Notes: generated by a model not told the origin, from the sequence alone. DNA of 42,349 nt from an uncultured beta proteobacterium (GCA_903869595.1 CAIPZV010000041.1:1-42349); one strand, 5' to 3'; counted from the first letter of the stretch, positions 19,201 to 27,682 are shown. Translations and numbers: made by a program.

Positions 19201-20344
19201 CTTTGTCCTCATACAGACGTATACAAATGCCATCGGCCACCCGCCCGCAACGCCCGGCACGCTGGTTGGCCGAGCTTTGGCTGATGGGCTCCACCAGCAA
19301 TTGCTCCACCTTGCTGCGAAAGCTGTAGCGCTTGATGCGCGCCCTGCCGCTATCAATCACAAAGCGGATGCCGGGCACCGTCAGCGAGGTCTCGGCCACG
19401 TTGGTGGCCAGCACAATGCGCCGCCCGGTGTGGCCTTCAAAAATGCGGTCCTGCTCGGCCTGGCTTAGGCGCGCAAACAGCGGCAGCACTTCGCAGTTGC
19501 GCAAGACCGGCTGGTGGCTCAGGTGGCGGCGCAAATGGTCTGCCGCTTCGCGGATTTCGCGCTCGCCGGGCAGGAACACCAATATGTCGCCAGCAGCCCC
19601 GCCGCGCCAGAGTTCATCGACGCCTTCGGCAATGGCATCGTTCACGTCGTAGTCGCGCCGCTCTTCAAAAGGCCGGTAACGTTGCTCCACCGGAAACATG
19701 CGGCCCGACACCATGATCACCGGCGCAGGGGTCAGCGTTTTTGCCTCTTGCGTGCCTTGCAGGCTGGCAAAGTGATCGGCAAAGCGCTGCGCATCGATGG
19801 TGGCCGAAGTCACGATTACTTTCAGGTCGGGCCGGCGCGGCAGTATCTGGCGCAAATAGCCCAGCAAAAAATCGATGTTCAGGCTGCGTTCGTGCGCCTC
19901 GTCGATGATCAGCGTGTCGTACGCCTGCAAGAGCGGGTCGGTCTGCGTCTCAGCCAGCAATATGCCGTCAGTCATGAGCTTGACCGAAGCATCGCGGCTC
20001 AGGCGGTCCTGAAAACGCACCTTAAAGCCCACCACCTCGCCCAAGGGCGTGTGCAATTCTTCGGCAATGCGCTTGGCCACGCTGCTGGCGGCGATGCGGC
20101 GCGGCTGGGTGTGACCGATCAGCTTGCCGCGCGGCGCGGGTTTGCCATTGGGCAGCACTTTGGGGTAATTGCACAGGCCGCGCCCCATGGCTAAGGCGAT
20201 TTTGGGCAGTTGGGTGGTCTTGCCCGAACCGGTCTCACCGCAGACGATGATGACCTGATGGCGCGCCAACAAGGCCATGATTTCCTCGCGCCGGGCAGAG
20301 ACCGGGAGGTTTTCGGGGAATTCGATACGCAAAGAGGAAGCCAT
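16295..20344 (-). CDS. hrpA: ATP-dependent RNA helicase HrpA (DEAH box)
   Basis: HrpA is a DExH RNA helicase that acts on stalled or collided ribosomes and mRNA in E. coli. The motor contains Walker A 'GETGSGKTTQ', 'DEAHERSLN', 'SATID', 'LATNVAETSLTVPG' and 'QRAGRCGR', followed by the HA2, OB-fold and long DUF3418 C-terminal region. The length, 1349 residues from ATG 20344, is slightly above the E. coli value of 1300. The excess includes a Gly/Gln/Ala-rich linker at about residues 988-1055. The ATG has GAGG directly against it, so GTG 20368, eight codons upstream, remains possible. It diverges from the VapBC-like pair. Confidence 0.93.
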   Translation of the reverse strand: MASSLRIEFPENLPVSARREEIMALLARHQVIIVCGETGSGKTTQLPKIALAMGRGLCNYPKVLPNGKPAPRGKLIGHTQPRRIAASSVAKRIAEELHTPLGEVVGFKVRFQDRLSRDASVKLMTDGILLAETQTDPLLQAYDTLIIDEAHERSLNIDFLLGYLRQILPRRPDLKVIVTSATIDAQRFADHFASLQGTQEAKTLTPAPVIMVSGRMFPVEQRYRPFEERRDYDVNDAIAEGVDELWRGGAAGDILVFLPGEREIREAADHLRRHLSHQPVLRNCEVLPLFARLSQAEQDRIFEGHTGRRIVLATNVAETSLTVPGIRFVIDSGRARIKRYSFRSKVEQLLVEPISQSSANQRAGRCGRVADGICIRLYEDKDFAGRERFTDPEILRSSLAGVILRMKSLRLGAVEDFPFLERPSGRAIADGYQLLQELGAVDDANELTPLGQELARLPLDPRVGRMILEARKREALDEVLIIASALSVQDVRDRPMEAQQQADQAHAKFDDEKSEFSGYLKLWKWIGAARGDKAEVSGAHKLSNRQFEQLLRQNFISVRRLREWKDIHSQLLTVVAEHQWRINTAPASYEQLHLSMLAGLLGNVGCKLEAEGQQGEYLGARSIKFFPHPGAHLVKKPGRWIIAAELVETTRLFGRGIAAIDPQWIEQVGGHLLKKQLLDPHWEKKAAEVVALERATLYGMVVYSGRRVNYSRVDMAGAREIFIRQALVEGVWETPLPFLAANLKLIKQVEDLEHKARRQDVLVDDALIYAFYDQQLPADVCSGYSCERWYRDEVKKQPTLLMLTREELMRHEAAGITTSQFPKTARLGGVDCAATYLHEPGDARDGVTVTVPLFVLNQVNEERCEWLVPGMLKDKVQALLKTLHQRPRSRLVPLPDTAARMAEVLNAPERFGAGGLVDALLKLVREATALDIVRADIKVDMLPAHFFMNIRVVDEHGRQLGQGRNLGALKAQWGSQARGAFQALAALKLSDTVPAQAPKDTSTAKPGVVQGGQGQGSGDARGARPITGQASSGATHVQAANSTGRGQGGANAQVHSAEQRYTAWTFGELPELLEIRKGAHAVIGFPALVDGGDAVKLEVFDEPQIAAAKHRSGLARLFALQLKEAIKYLEKNIPDLQKMGAAYMQVGKVDGSNAAGGTVEELKAQIIALALERAFLLEPLPTDAAAFQKRLDEGRGRLTLIANEVARMALSILLEYQNAARKIKDSKNAAPACEDASAQLQRLVPKRFLHTTPWPRLQHLARYLQAITLRLDKYRADPARDAARLAELRPLEQRYWRLVAERKGAVDERMAEFRWLMEELRVSFFAQELRTPQPVSVKRLEKAWAQLGS

Positions 20345-20371
20345 CCTCGTGATTATCACCCAAGTCACAGG

Positions 20372-20397
20372 TTCACGATTTCACACAATTACGTGAA
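20372..20397. promoter_or_regulatory. Candidate operator: TTCAC/GTGAA inverted repeats upstream of the toxin-antitoxin pair
   Basis: TTCACG (20372-20377) and CGTGAA (20392-20397) are perfect inverted repeats, and a second TTCAC (20380-20384) gives an 18-bp site TTCAC-N8-GTGAA with the same right arm. It lies between divergent hrpA and the antitoxin gene, 52 bases before the antitoxin ATG. Binding by the antitoxin is inferred from the usual autorepression of such operons. Confidence 0.4.
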
Positions 20398-20448
20398 GTC
20401 GTGTTGATGGGTGCTACACTCTACGCCAATTCCACCGGGAGCCTGCCC

Positions 20449-20787
20449 ATGTCCAACCTCACTATTTCTTTAGACGACGAATTGATCAAGCAAGCGCGGA
20501 TCCGCGTGGCGCAGCAAGGCACATCCTTAAGCGCCAAGGTGCGCGAGCTTTTGCAGCATTACGTCAACGGCACCGATGACGCGACCAAGCGGCTGCGCGA
20601 AGAATCTACTACCAAGCTCATGCTGGCTATCGAACACGCCACCTTGGCGACCCAAGCGCTCCCTCCCTCCGCCCAGGTAACGACGAAGGCAACACTGCGG
20701 GAGGCGCTTTATGCCGATGACTTCCGCGCCAAGGACCGTAATGCAAGCAGCCCGAACACCATGGCAGCGCAGCAGGAACCGCAGTGA
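20449..20787 (+). CDS. Ribbon-helix-helix antitoxin of a VapBC-like pair
   Basis: The 112-residue protein begins 'MSNLTISLDDELIKQARIR', a ribbon-helix-helix DNA-binding segment of the CopG/FitA kind, followed by a helical region that would wrap the toxin. GGGAG lies about nine bases before the ATG at 20449; an upstream GTG at 20401 is less likely. Its stop overlaps the toxin start by four bases (GTGA), typical of coupled toxin-antitoxin genes. It should bind the PIN toxin and repress its own promoter. Confidence 0.8.
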   Translation: MSNLTISLDDELIKQARIRVAQQGTSLSAKVRELLQHYVNGTDDATKRLREESTTKLMLAIEHATLATQALPPSAQVTTKATLREALYADDFRAKDRNASSPNTMAAQQEPQ

Positions 20788-21194
20788 GCGTTTTCTTTGA
20801 TACCAATGTTTTGGTGTACTGCACCGACACCACTGCACCCGAAAAGCAGGCTATCGCCAGGGCGCTGGTTTCAACCGCCAGCGCCAGTGGTGATGCCATG
20901 GTCAGCACCCAAGTGCTGATCGAGCTCTTCAACGTATTCACCCGCAAGCAACAGATGCCGCCCGCACACGCCAAAGCGCTGGTCACGGCTTACACGGGCT
21001 GGTCGGTGGTACCGAGCGACGTGGCACTCGTAACGGCGGCCATAGAAAAGTCGATGCAACAGCAGCTCTCCATTTGGGACGCCATGGTCATTGAAGCCGC
21101 ATTGCGTGGCGGTGCACAAACGCTTTATACCGAAGACCTGACCCACGGCCAGCGTTTTGATGCGCTCACCGTGGTGAATCCTTTTATCTCATAA
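20784..21194 (+). CDS. vapC: PIN-domain toxin (VapC-like ribonuclease)
   Basis: PIN-domain toxins cut tRNA or rRNA when released from their antitoxin. The four acidic positions of the metal site are all present: D6 ('FFDTNVLVY'), E47 ('LIELFNVF'), D99 ('SIWDAMVIEAA') and D118 ('YTEDL'). At 136 residues the domain is complete, so the toxin looks functional. The start is GTG 20784, overlapping the antitoxin stop. A 71-base gap separates it from argA. Confidence 0.87.
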   Translation: MSVFFDTNVLVYCTDTTAPEKQAIARALVSTASASGDAMVSTQVLIELFNVFTRKQQMPPAHAKALVTAYTGWSVVPSDVALVTAAIEKSMQQQLSIWDAMVIEAALRGGAQTLYTEDLTHGQRFDALTVVNPFIS

Positions 21195-21265
21195 ACACGT
21201 AGGTCCGACGCCCCGCTTTCGCTACATTAGCGCCACCCAGCCACCCAACAGCCCACCCGCCGCCC

Positions 21266-22615
21266 ATGACCTCTGTCTTTAACTTCACCTTTGTGCCCTG
21301 GTTCAGGTCGGTGGCGCCCTATATCCACAAATTCCGCCACCAAACTTTTGTCGTCGGTATTGCAGGAGAAGCGATTGCAGCGGGCAAGCTGCCGCACCTG
21401 GCGCAAGACCTGGCCATGATCCAGAGCATGGGCGTCAAAGTGGTGCTGGTGCATGGCTTTCGGCCCCAGGTGAACGAGCAACTCAAAGCCAAAGGCCATA
21501 CCGCCAAGTATTCGCACGGCATCCGCATTACCGACGAAATCGCCCTCGACTGCGCGCAAGAGGCCGCAGGCCAACTGCGCTACGAAATCGAAGCGGCCTT
21601 CAGCCAGGGCCTGCCCAACACACCTATGGCGGACTCCACGGTGCGGGTGATCAGCGGCAACTTCATCACCGCGCGCCCGGTGGGCATTGTCGATGGCGTG
21701 GATTTCCAAAACTCCGGCGTGGTGCGCAAAGTCGATACCGCAGGCATTAGCAAAGTGCTGGACATGGGCGCCATGCTGCTGCTCTCGCCCTTTGGTTTTT
21801 CGCCTACGGGTGAGGCTTTTAACTTAACGATGGAAGAAGTGGCCACCTCGGTGGCCACCGCCTTGCAGGCCGATAAACTGATTTTTCTGACCGAGGTTCC
21901 CGGCATCTTGCAGCGTCCGCTCGAGCCGCTTAGCGAAGACAACCCGGTGGACACCGAACTCCCGCTGGCCGCTGCCGAGGCCTTGTTGCTGGAAGCGCCC
22001 CCTGCACGTGAGCCCGCCGATGTGGGCTTTTATTTGCAGCATTGCGTAACCGCCTGCAAAGGCGGTGTCGAGCGCAGCCACATCATTCCCTATGCGGTCG
22101 ATGGCGCCATCTTGCTAGAGGTCTATGTGCACGACGGCATAGGCACCATGATCGTCGATGAAAAACTCGAAAGTCTGCGTGAGGCTACCGAAGACGATGT
22201 AGGCGGCATCCTCAAGCTGATCGAGCCGTTTGAAAAAGACGGTACCCTGGTCAAACGCAGCCGCACTGAAATAGAGCGCGATGCGTCCAGCTACACCGTC
22301 ATTGAGCACGATGGCGTGATCTTCGCCTGCGCCGCACTCAACCCTTACCCCGAGGGGCGTACTGGCGAAATGGCTGCCCTCACGGTATCGCCCGATGTGC
22401 AAGGCCAAGGCGACGGCGAGCGCGTGCTCAAGCGTATCGAACAACGCGCACGCGCCGCGGGCCTGGAAAGTATTTTTGTGCTGACGACCCGCACCACGCA
22501 CTGGTTTTTGAAACGCGGCTTTGTGTTGGTGGACGCCGACTGGCTGCCCGAAGCGCGCAAACGCAAATACAACTGGGACCGCAAGAGCCAGGTGCTGGTG
22601 AAAAAGCTGGGCTAA
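21266..22615 (+). CDS. argA: Amino-acid N-acetyltransferase (N-acetylglutamate synthase)
   Basis: ArgA makes N-acetylglutamate from glutamate and acetyl-CoA, the first step of arginine synthesis, and is feedback-inhibited by arginine. Residues 1-290 form the amino-acid-kinase-like domain ('VVLVHGFRPQVNEQL', 'ITDEIALDCAQEAAGQLR'), which carries the arginine site. Residues 300-449 form the GNAT catalytic domain ('EMAALTVSPDVQGQGDGERV'). The length of 449 is typical of the classical bifunctional-domain ArgA. No operon partner is nearby. Confidence 0.93.
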   Translation: MTSVFNFTFVPWFRSVAPYIHKFRHQTFVVGIAGEAIAAGKLPHLAQDLAMIQSMGVKVVLVHGFRPQVNEQLKAKGHTAKYSHGIRITDEIALDCAQEAAGQLRYEIEAAFSQGLPNTPMADSTVRVISGNFITARPVGIVDGVDFQNSGVVRKVDTAGISKVLDMGAMLLLSPFGFSPTGEAFNLTMEEVATSVATALQADKLIFLTEVPGILQRPLEPLSEDNPVDTELPLAAAEALLLEAPPAREPADVGFYLQHCVTACKGGVERSHIIPYAVDGAILLEVYVHDGIGTMIVDEKLESLREATEDDVGGILKLIEPFEKDGTLVKRSRTEIERDASSYTVIEHDGVIFACAALNPYPEGRTGEMAALTVSPDVQGQGDGERVLKRIEQRARAAGLESIFVLTTRTTHWFLKRGFVLVDADWLPEARKRKYNWDRKSQVLVKKLG

Positions 22616-22634
22616 TTCCTCTTGACCTACTTCG

Positions 22635-22735
22635 CGTCACTGCGAGGAGCGAGAGCGACGCGGCAGTCCATCGCGCCGGAAACAGAAGTTTCTACCAAAC
22701 CTTGGATTGCCACGGCCTACGGCCTCGCAATGACC
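22635..22735. repeat. Dispersed palindromic repeat (copy 2, best preserved)
   Basis: The left arm 'cgtcactgcgaggagcgag' runs into 'agcgacgcggcagtccat'; a 30-base spacer follows, then 'tggattgccacggcctacgg' and 'cctcgcaatgacc'. The ends are near-perfect complements, giving a long interrupted hairpin of about 100 bases. It follows argA and may help end its transcript. Confidence 0.8.
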
Positions 22736-22774
22736 GAGTCCGCATCACTGCTAAATGCCTGGTGCTGCACTTGG

Positions 22775-23314
22775 TCAGGCCTGGCTTAGCTCTACAGCGC
22801 TGCGGCGCAACCCACTATGCCGCCAGGCGATCATCGCCGACGTGATGGCTACATCGCAAAAGCACAAGAAAGACCAGTTGGCAATCGAGCCGCCTAAAAA
22901 AGTCCAATCGATCGCCGTGCAATCACCGCTGCCTTTGAAGACCATGGGGATCACGCGTTGCAGCGGAAAGCTTTCAATCATGCCGTACAAGTCGCGCCCG
23001 CAAGTGAACACCGCGGGCGGGTACCACTGCAAATAACTCTGGCGCGCAGCGACAAATGCGCCAAAGCCCGAAAGCAAAAAAATGAATACCCCAAAACCCA
23101 CCCATGCGCCCGGTGACTTGCGCGTGGCCGCCACCGCCGCCAAAAGCGCCACCAGCACAAAGGCATAGCGCTGCACGATACACATGGGGCAAGGCACCAG
23201 CCCAACTACATGCTGCAAATACAAACCAAATACCAGCAATAAAACCGCCACCAAGGCCGTTAATCCGTAAATCCGCCGCGGGTGGGCATCTAGCAATTCA
23301 AAAAGCACATTCAC
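22775..23314 (-). CDS. dsbB: Disulfide bond formation protein B
   Basis: DsbB is an inner-membrane enzyme that re-oxidises periplasmic DsbA and passes electrons to quinone. The first redox pair is C42-C45 ('PCPMC'), the second C105 and C132 in the second periplasmic loop, and four hydrophobic helices are evident. The arginine after the first motif ('IVQRY') is conserved for quinone binding. The start is GTG 23314 with AGGG seven bases upstream; no in-frame ATG is close. At 179 residues it is of normal length. Confidence 0.92.
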   Translation of the reverse strand: MNVLFELLDAHPRRIYGLTALVAVLLLVFGLYLQHVVGLVPCPMCIVQRYAFVLVALLAAVAATRKSPGAWVGFGVFIFLLSGFGAFVAARQSYLQWYPPAVFTCGRDLYGMIESFPLQRVIPMVFKGSGDCTAIDWTFLGGSIANWSFLCFCDVAITSAMIAWRHSGLRRSAVELSQA

Positions 23315-23364
23315 ACGTTTTCCCTTTATTCAATCATCCCTAGCTGTAAGTGCGAGACCGCATA

Positions 23365-23389
23365 CCGTGGCAATCCATGCAAGGATGGA
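23365..23389. repeat. Partial dispersed repeat arm (copy 3)
   Basis: The fragment 'ccgtggcaatccatg' followed by 'caaggatgga' resembles one arm and the centre of the 100-base element. The other arm is not recognisable. It lies between dsbB and yggX, next to a CTCGGT/ACCGAG inverted repeat. Confidence 0.4.
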
Positions 23390-23516
23390 CTCGGTAGGAC
23401 TCGCCCGGACCGAGCTGAGGATTATCCGCCCGCATCCTAGGGGACGGCCCGCCAAAGGGAATAAGATCGCGCTTTAGGCTGCACGCTTTTCTGCGCTACA
23501 TCAAAGGTTTTACTTC

Positions 23517-23789
23517 ATGGCACGTACCGTCACCTGTATCAAACTCGGCACCGAGGCCGAAGGCCTGGATTTTCCGCCCTACCCTGGCGAATTGGGCAAA
23601 CGGATTTGGGATAGCGTCAGCAAAGAGGCCTGGGCCGCTTGGCTCAAGCACCAAACCATGCTGGTTAATGAAAACCGCCTGAATCTGGCCGACGCCCGCG
23701 CCCGCCAGTACTTGGCGCGCCAAATGGAAAATCATTTCTTCGGCAGCGGCGCCGATGCGGCCCAGGGCTACGTGCCGCCATCGGCCTGA
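23517..23789 (+). CDS. yggX: Probable Fe(2+)-trafficking / oxidative damage protection protein YggX
   Basis: YggX is a small cytosolic protein tied to iron-sulfur cluster protection and repair under oxidative stress. The 90 residues match the family throughout: '[20 protein letters not shown]' at the start with the conserved C7, '[15 protein letters not shown]' and the end '[12 protein letters not shown]'. AAAGG lies about nine bases before the ATG. The mnmC gene starts 23 bases after its stop. Confidence 0.93.
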   Translation: MARTVTCIKLGTEAEGLDFPPYPGELGKRIWDSVSKEAWAAWLKHQTMLVNENRLNLADARARQYLARQMENHFFGSGADAAQGYVPPSA

Positions 23790-23812
23790 GCCCAACGCGA
23801 CCGCCAACGCCC

Positions 23813-25528
23813 GTGGCCGCAGGCGCCACATGCATTTTGGATACGGCCTTCGGGGCGGGCGCCGGATTTTTACGTGCCTGGCAGGCCGATGCGGACGCTC
23901 CCACAAGCACTAGCCCGTTGCACTATGTCGCCCTTGTGGAGGCGGACTGCTTGCCTGGCGCTGAAACGACCACCGTTTCTACCGAATCTGCGCATGCGCT
24001 GGCCAAGGCCCTTGGCGCCCTAGGCGTCGCAGGGCCACCCGCGCCGGGTTTTTACCGCTTGCCTTTTGACCAAGGCCGCGTGCTGCTGAATTTATGCATT
24101 GGTCCTCGGGCCACCAGTTTGGCGCAGTTGGGAATGCAAGCGGACCACATCCTTGTAGACAACGAAAAGCCATGGACAGCGAACGAACTGCACCGGCTGC
24201 AAGCGCTGGCACGCCGAGGCACCACACTGGCCTGGTCTGACGCCCGTCATCAGACTGACAGCAACCCGGCACTGGATTCCGCGCTATGGAAACCGCGCGG
24301 CGACGGAACGCTGGTTTTTGACCCGGCCTGGGCTTTGCGAAGCAGCCGAACGGCGTCTGTGCGGGCCTTTGAAAAGGCCGGTTGCTGCACCGTGATAGGC
24401 GCGGGCATAAGCGGCGCATTGGTGGCGCGGGCCTTGGCTTTGCGTGGCTGGCAAGTCACCGTGCTGGAACAAAAGGCGCAGGCGGCATCCGGAGCATCCG
24501 GTCTGCCCGCAGGCTTGGTCAGCGCCAGTGGCAACTCCCCCGCCGACCCGCTGTATGGCCTGACCCGCAGCGCCTACCACCTGACGCGCCAGATGCTGCA
24601 ATCGATGCTGGTGAAAGGCGAAGACTGGGATGAAGGCGGCGCAATCCGCGCGTTTGCGGCGGGCAGGCGACGAGGCGAAAACATCACCGAACAGGCCGGC
24701 ACAAATGAAGATACAGCGAGTCTTAACGATGCAAGCGCGCGCAGTCCATGGCGGCCCGAGGCGCTATGGCTTAAGCCGCAAGCTTTCATACGCGCCTGCC
24801 TAGCCACCGCTGGCATTACATTGCAATGCAACGCAAAAGTACATCGTCTGCGTTGTGATGCGGGGAAGTGGCAGGCTTTAGACGCGCAAGGGGAGGTACT
24901 TACAAGCAGCGACTTGCTAGTGCTTTGCAACGCAATGGATGCCGCGCGCCTTTTGAACCAACCCAAGGACGCGGCAGCCGACCCGCTAAGCTCCGCAGCC
25001 CGCCGCGCCTTAGCGCAGCTGCACCCCATGTACGGCAGCGTCAGCAGTGGCCCGGCAGCGGATTTACTGAGCCGACCCGCACTACCCGTACATGGGCAAG
25101 GCCATTTTTTGCCCGCAGTGCCGGACGAAAAGGGTTTGCAATGGCTGGCCGGGGCCGGTTTTGAACCTCTGGATAGCGCCAGCGATGCGGACTGCCATCA
25201 GGCTAACTTGGCGCGCGTTGCGCAGCTGGTACCTGGCCTGGCAGAGCCCTTACACGTGCAATACGAAGCCGGGCAGATTTGCCTGTGGCGCGGGCAGCGC
25301 TGCGTTTCGCACGACCGCTTGCCGCTGGTTGGGCCTGCCACTGCCGGCGGCGCAAACGGCTTGTGGATGTGTCTGGCCATGGGCGCACGCGGCCTCACGT
25401 TTGCAGCCCTGTGCGCAGAATTGCTGGTCGGGCGTTTGATGGGCGAACCGCTGCCCCTGCCCAAGCGCTTGGCGCGCTTACTTGATGCGCAGCGTTTGCA
25501 AAATCGAAGCACCCACCAGCGCGAATAA
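23813..25528 (+). CDS. mnmC: MnmC-like tRNA modification protein with truncated methyltransferase half
   Basis: Full MnmC is bifunctional. Its C-terminal FAD oxidase removes the carboxymethyl group from cmnm5s2U at the tRNA wobble position, and its N-terminal methyltransferase then makes mnm5s2U. Here the FAD domain is intact from the GAGISG motif at about residue 196 to the 'GANGLWMCLAMGARGLTFA' end. The methyltransferase half begins abruptly at 'CILDTAFGAGAGFLRAW', lacking the usual first 45-50 residues. The catalytic-site 'DGFAPxxNPxMW' region reads 'VDNEKPWTANELHRL'. The only available start is GTG 23813, 23 bases after yggX. The oxidase activity is likely kept; methylation is probably lost or supplied elsewhere. 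Confidence 0.82.
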   Translation: MAAGATCILDTAFGAGAGFLRAWQADADAPTSTSPLHYVALVEADCLPGAETTTVSTESAHALAKALGALGVAGPPAPGFYRLPFDQGRVLLNLCIGPRATSLAQLGMQADHILVDNEKPWTANELHRLQALARRGTTLAWSDARHQTDSNPALDSALWKPRGDGTLVFDPAWALRSSRTASVRAFEKAGCCTVIGAGISGALVARALALRGWQVTVLEQKAQAASGASGLPAGLVSASGNSPADPLYGLTRSAYHLTRQMLQSMLVKGEDWDEGGAIRAFAAGRRRGENITEQAGTNEDTASLNDASARSPWRPEALWLKPQAFIRACLATAGITLQCNAKVHRLRCDAGKWQALDAQGEVLTSSDLLVLCNAMDAARLLNQPKDAAADPLSSAARRALAQLHPMYGSVSSGPAADLLSRPALPVHGQGHFLPAVPDEKGLQWLAGAGFEPLDSASDADCHQANLARVAQLVPGLAEPLHVQYEAGQICLWRGQRCVSHDRLPLVGPATAGGANGLWMCLAMGARGLTFAALCAELLVGRLMGEPLPLPKRLARLLDAQRLQNRSTHQRE

Positions 25529-25558
25529 ACGCGCTGCGTACAGGCAAGAAAAACCCAC

Positions 25559-25572
25559 CCTAAGGCCTTAGG
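25559..25572. other. 14-bp perfect palindrome between convergent genes
   Basis: CCTAAGGCCTTAGG is self-complementary. It sits between the ends of mnmC and the permease gene and has no T run on either side. It may form a short cruciform or be chance. Confidence 0.4.
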
Positions 25573-25605
25573 CGCGAAGATGAAGGTGATGCGCCAATCC
25601 AGTTG

Positions 25606-26574
25606 TCAGCGATTTTTTAAATAAGGTTTACCCAAAGCCGCAGGCGCCACCGCACGCCCCACAAAACCGGCGAGCAAGACCACCGTCATCACATAGGGCA
25701 AGGCTTGAATCGCCTGCACTGGCACCGCGCCCACACCAGGAATGTCCACGCCTTGCAAGCGCATGGCAATGGCATCGAGCAAGCCAAACAGCAGGCAAGC
25801 GCCCAATGCGCCCCAGGGTTTCCAGCGCCCAAAGATCAAAGCGGCCAGCGCCATAAAGCCGCGCCCGGCAGTCATATGCGGCGAAAAATTGGCGCTTTGC
25901 GCCAGCACCAGGTAGCTACCGGCCAAACCGCACAAAAGCCCGTTGATAGCCAAGGCCGCATAGCGCAAGCGCTGCACCGATACGCCAGCCGCATCCACCA
26001 TTTGCGGGTTCTCACCGACCGCCCGCAAACGCAAACCAAAGCGGGTGCGGTACAGCACATACCAGGCCACGGGCACCAAAGCGTAGGCGCAATAGACCAG
26101 CAGGTTGTGGCCCAGCAGCGCCTGCCCAAGGACGGGGCCCAACCAGGGCAGCGGCTGCACCGCTGCTACCAACCATTGCCAATGCGCCTGCACCCGCACA
26201 TCCACCGACAGCGGTGGAGTTTGTCCGCCTTGTGCGAACCACGCGATGCCCAGTACCACCGTCAGGCCTGCGGCGATGATATTGAGCGCTACGCCGGACA
26301 CCACCTGGTCGCCGGGATAACTCACGCAGGCCAGCCCATGCAAGGACGACAGCAAAACGCCCACCAGCATCGCAGCCAGCAGCGCCAGCGTGGTGGAACC
26401 GGTAAAAGCGCCCATGGCGCCGGCCGCAAAGGCGGCAAACAGCATCTTGCCTTCGAGCCCAATGTCCACCACGCCCGAGCGCTCGGAAAACAAACCGGCC
26501 AGCGCGCACAAGACCAGAGGCGTGGCCAGGCGCACCGCCGAAGCCAAGACGGTAGCGATCAGCGTCTCATCCAT
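25606..26574 (-). CDS. ABC transporter permease, BMP-family nucleoside importer (second permease)
   Basis: A 322-residue inner-membrane permease of the branched-chain/ribose permease superfamily, in the subgroup paired with BMP nucleoside-binding proteins (NupC/YufQ-like). The hallmark 'GVVDIGLEGKMLFAAFA' lies at about residues 33-49, and about eight to nine hydrophobic segments follow. The ATG at 26574 lies inside the previous permease gene, which ends at 26567. It is the last gene of the leftward transport operon. Confidence 0.87.
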   Translation of the reverse strand: MDETLIATVLASAVRLATPLVLCALAGLFSERSGVVDIGLEGKMLFAAFAAGAMGAFTGSTTLALLAAMLVGVLLSSLHGLACVSYPGDQVVSGVALNIIAAGLTVVLGIAWFAQGGQTPPLSVDVRVQAHWQWLVAAVQPLPWLGPVLGQALLGHNLLVYCAYALVPVAWYVLYRTRFGLRLRAVGENPQMVDAAGVSVQRLRYAALAINGLLCGLAGSYLVLAQSANFSPHMTAGRGFMALAALIFGRWKPWGALGACLLFGLLDAIAMRLQGVDIPGVGAVPVQAIQALPYVMTVVLLAGFVGRAVAPAALGKPYLKNR

Positions 26575-27682
26575 GCCTGGCTCCCGGAACGTGCAATACG
26601 CGCAGGAACGCCGCCAGCGGTCTGGCCACCACATAGCTCATGGCGCCGGAAAACAGCACCACAAAACCTTGCAACATGACCACCATGTCGCGGCTAAAAC
26701 CCGGCACATCAAAAGCCACTTCGGCCCCGCCCTGAAACAGCGCGCCAAACAAGACGCTGGCCAGCACAATGCCTGCCGGATGGTTGCGCCCCATCAAGGC
26801 CACGGCGATACCGGTGAATCCTGCGCCGCTGACAAACTCCAGCACCAGCCTGCCGCTGACCCCGGCCACTTCGTTCATGCCCACCATGCCCGCCAGCGCG
26901 CCACTAATAGCCATCGCCAGCACGATATGCCGCTGTGGCCGGATACCCGCATACGCCGCCGCGCCAGGACTGGAGCCAACGGCCCGCAAGCGGTAACCGC
27001 TACGGCTGTGCCACAGAAAAAAATACACCGCCACGCAAGCCAATAAAGCCAATAACAAGCTGGCGTTGAGCGGTGAGCCGGGCCAATCGACGCCCACGAG
27101 GGCGAGCAATTCAGTGGCCGACATCAAATGCGCCGAAGGCGCAAAGGCCGCGCTTTCAATCGCCACATTGCCCGGCGCGCGCAATTGGTTGACCAGCAAA
27201 TACACCAGCAAGGTGCTGGCTAAAAAGTTGAACATGATGGTGGTAATCACCACATGGCTGCCCCGATAGGCTTGCAGATAGCCCGGGATCGCCGCCCACA
27301 CCATGCCAAACAGCGCGCCACACACCAGCATCAAGGGCAGCATGGCCCAAGCGGGCAAAACCGGCGATAGCCACAGCGCCACCAAGGCCGTGCCCAAGCC
27401 GCCCAAAGTGGCCTGGCCTTCGCCGCCGATATTGAATAAGCCACCATGAAACGCCACGGCCACGGCCAGGCCGGTAAAAATAAAACTAGTGGCGTAGTAC
27501 AAGGTGTAGCTCAGGCCGCGCGGCGTGCCAAATGCGCCTTGCACCAAAGCCGCTAACACCTGCGAAGGACTTTGCCCGACCAGCGCCACGACGATGCCAG
27601 CGACACACAAAGCAAGCGCCAAGCAGACCACGGGCAAAAGCGCCACATCGGCCCAGCGCGGCAAGGCGGTGGTTTGGCTCAT
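26567..27682 (-). CDS. ABC transporter permease, BMP-family nucleoside importer (first permease)
   Basis: A 371-residue permease paralogous to the next gene. The family motif 'GLFNIGGEGQATLGGLG' lies near residues 93-109, and 'SGAGFTGIAVALMGRNHP' near residue 285-302. The chosen start, ATG 27682 ('MSQTTALPRW'), overlaps the ATPase stop by four bases, while a longer frame would run into the ATPase gene. The two permeases probably form a heterodimeric channel. Confidence 0.87.
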   Translation of the reverse strand: MSQTTALPRWADVALLPVVCLALALCVAGIVVALVGQSPSQVLAALVQGAFGTPRGLSYTLYYATSFIFTGLAVAVAFHGGLFNIGGEGQATLGGLGTALVALWLSPVLPAWAMLPLMLVCGALFGMVWAAIPGYLQAYRGSHVVITTIMFNFLASTLLVYLLVNQLRAPGNVAIESAAFAPSAHLMSATELLALVGVDWPGSPLNASLLLALLACVAVYFFLWHSRSGYRLRAVGSSPGAAAYAGIRPQRHIVLAMAISGALAGMVGMNEVAGVSGRLVLEFVSGAGFTGIAVALMGRNHPAGIVLASVLFGALFQGGAEVAFDVPGFSRDMVVMLQGFVVLFSGAMSYVVARPLAAFLRVLHVPGARHG

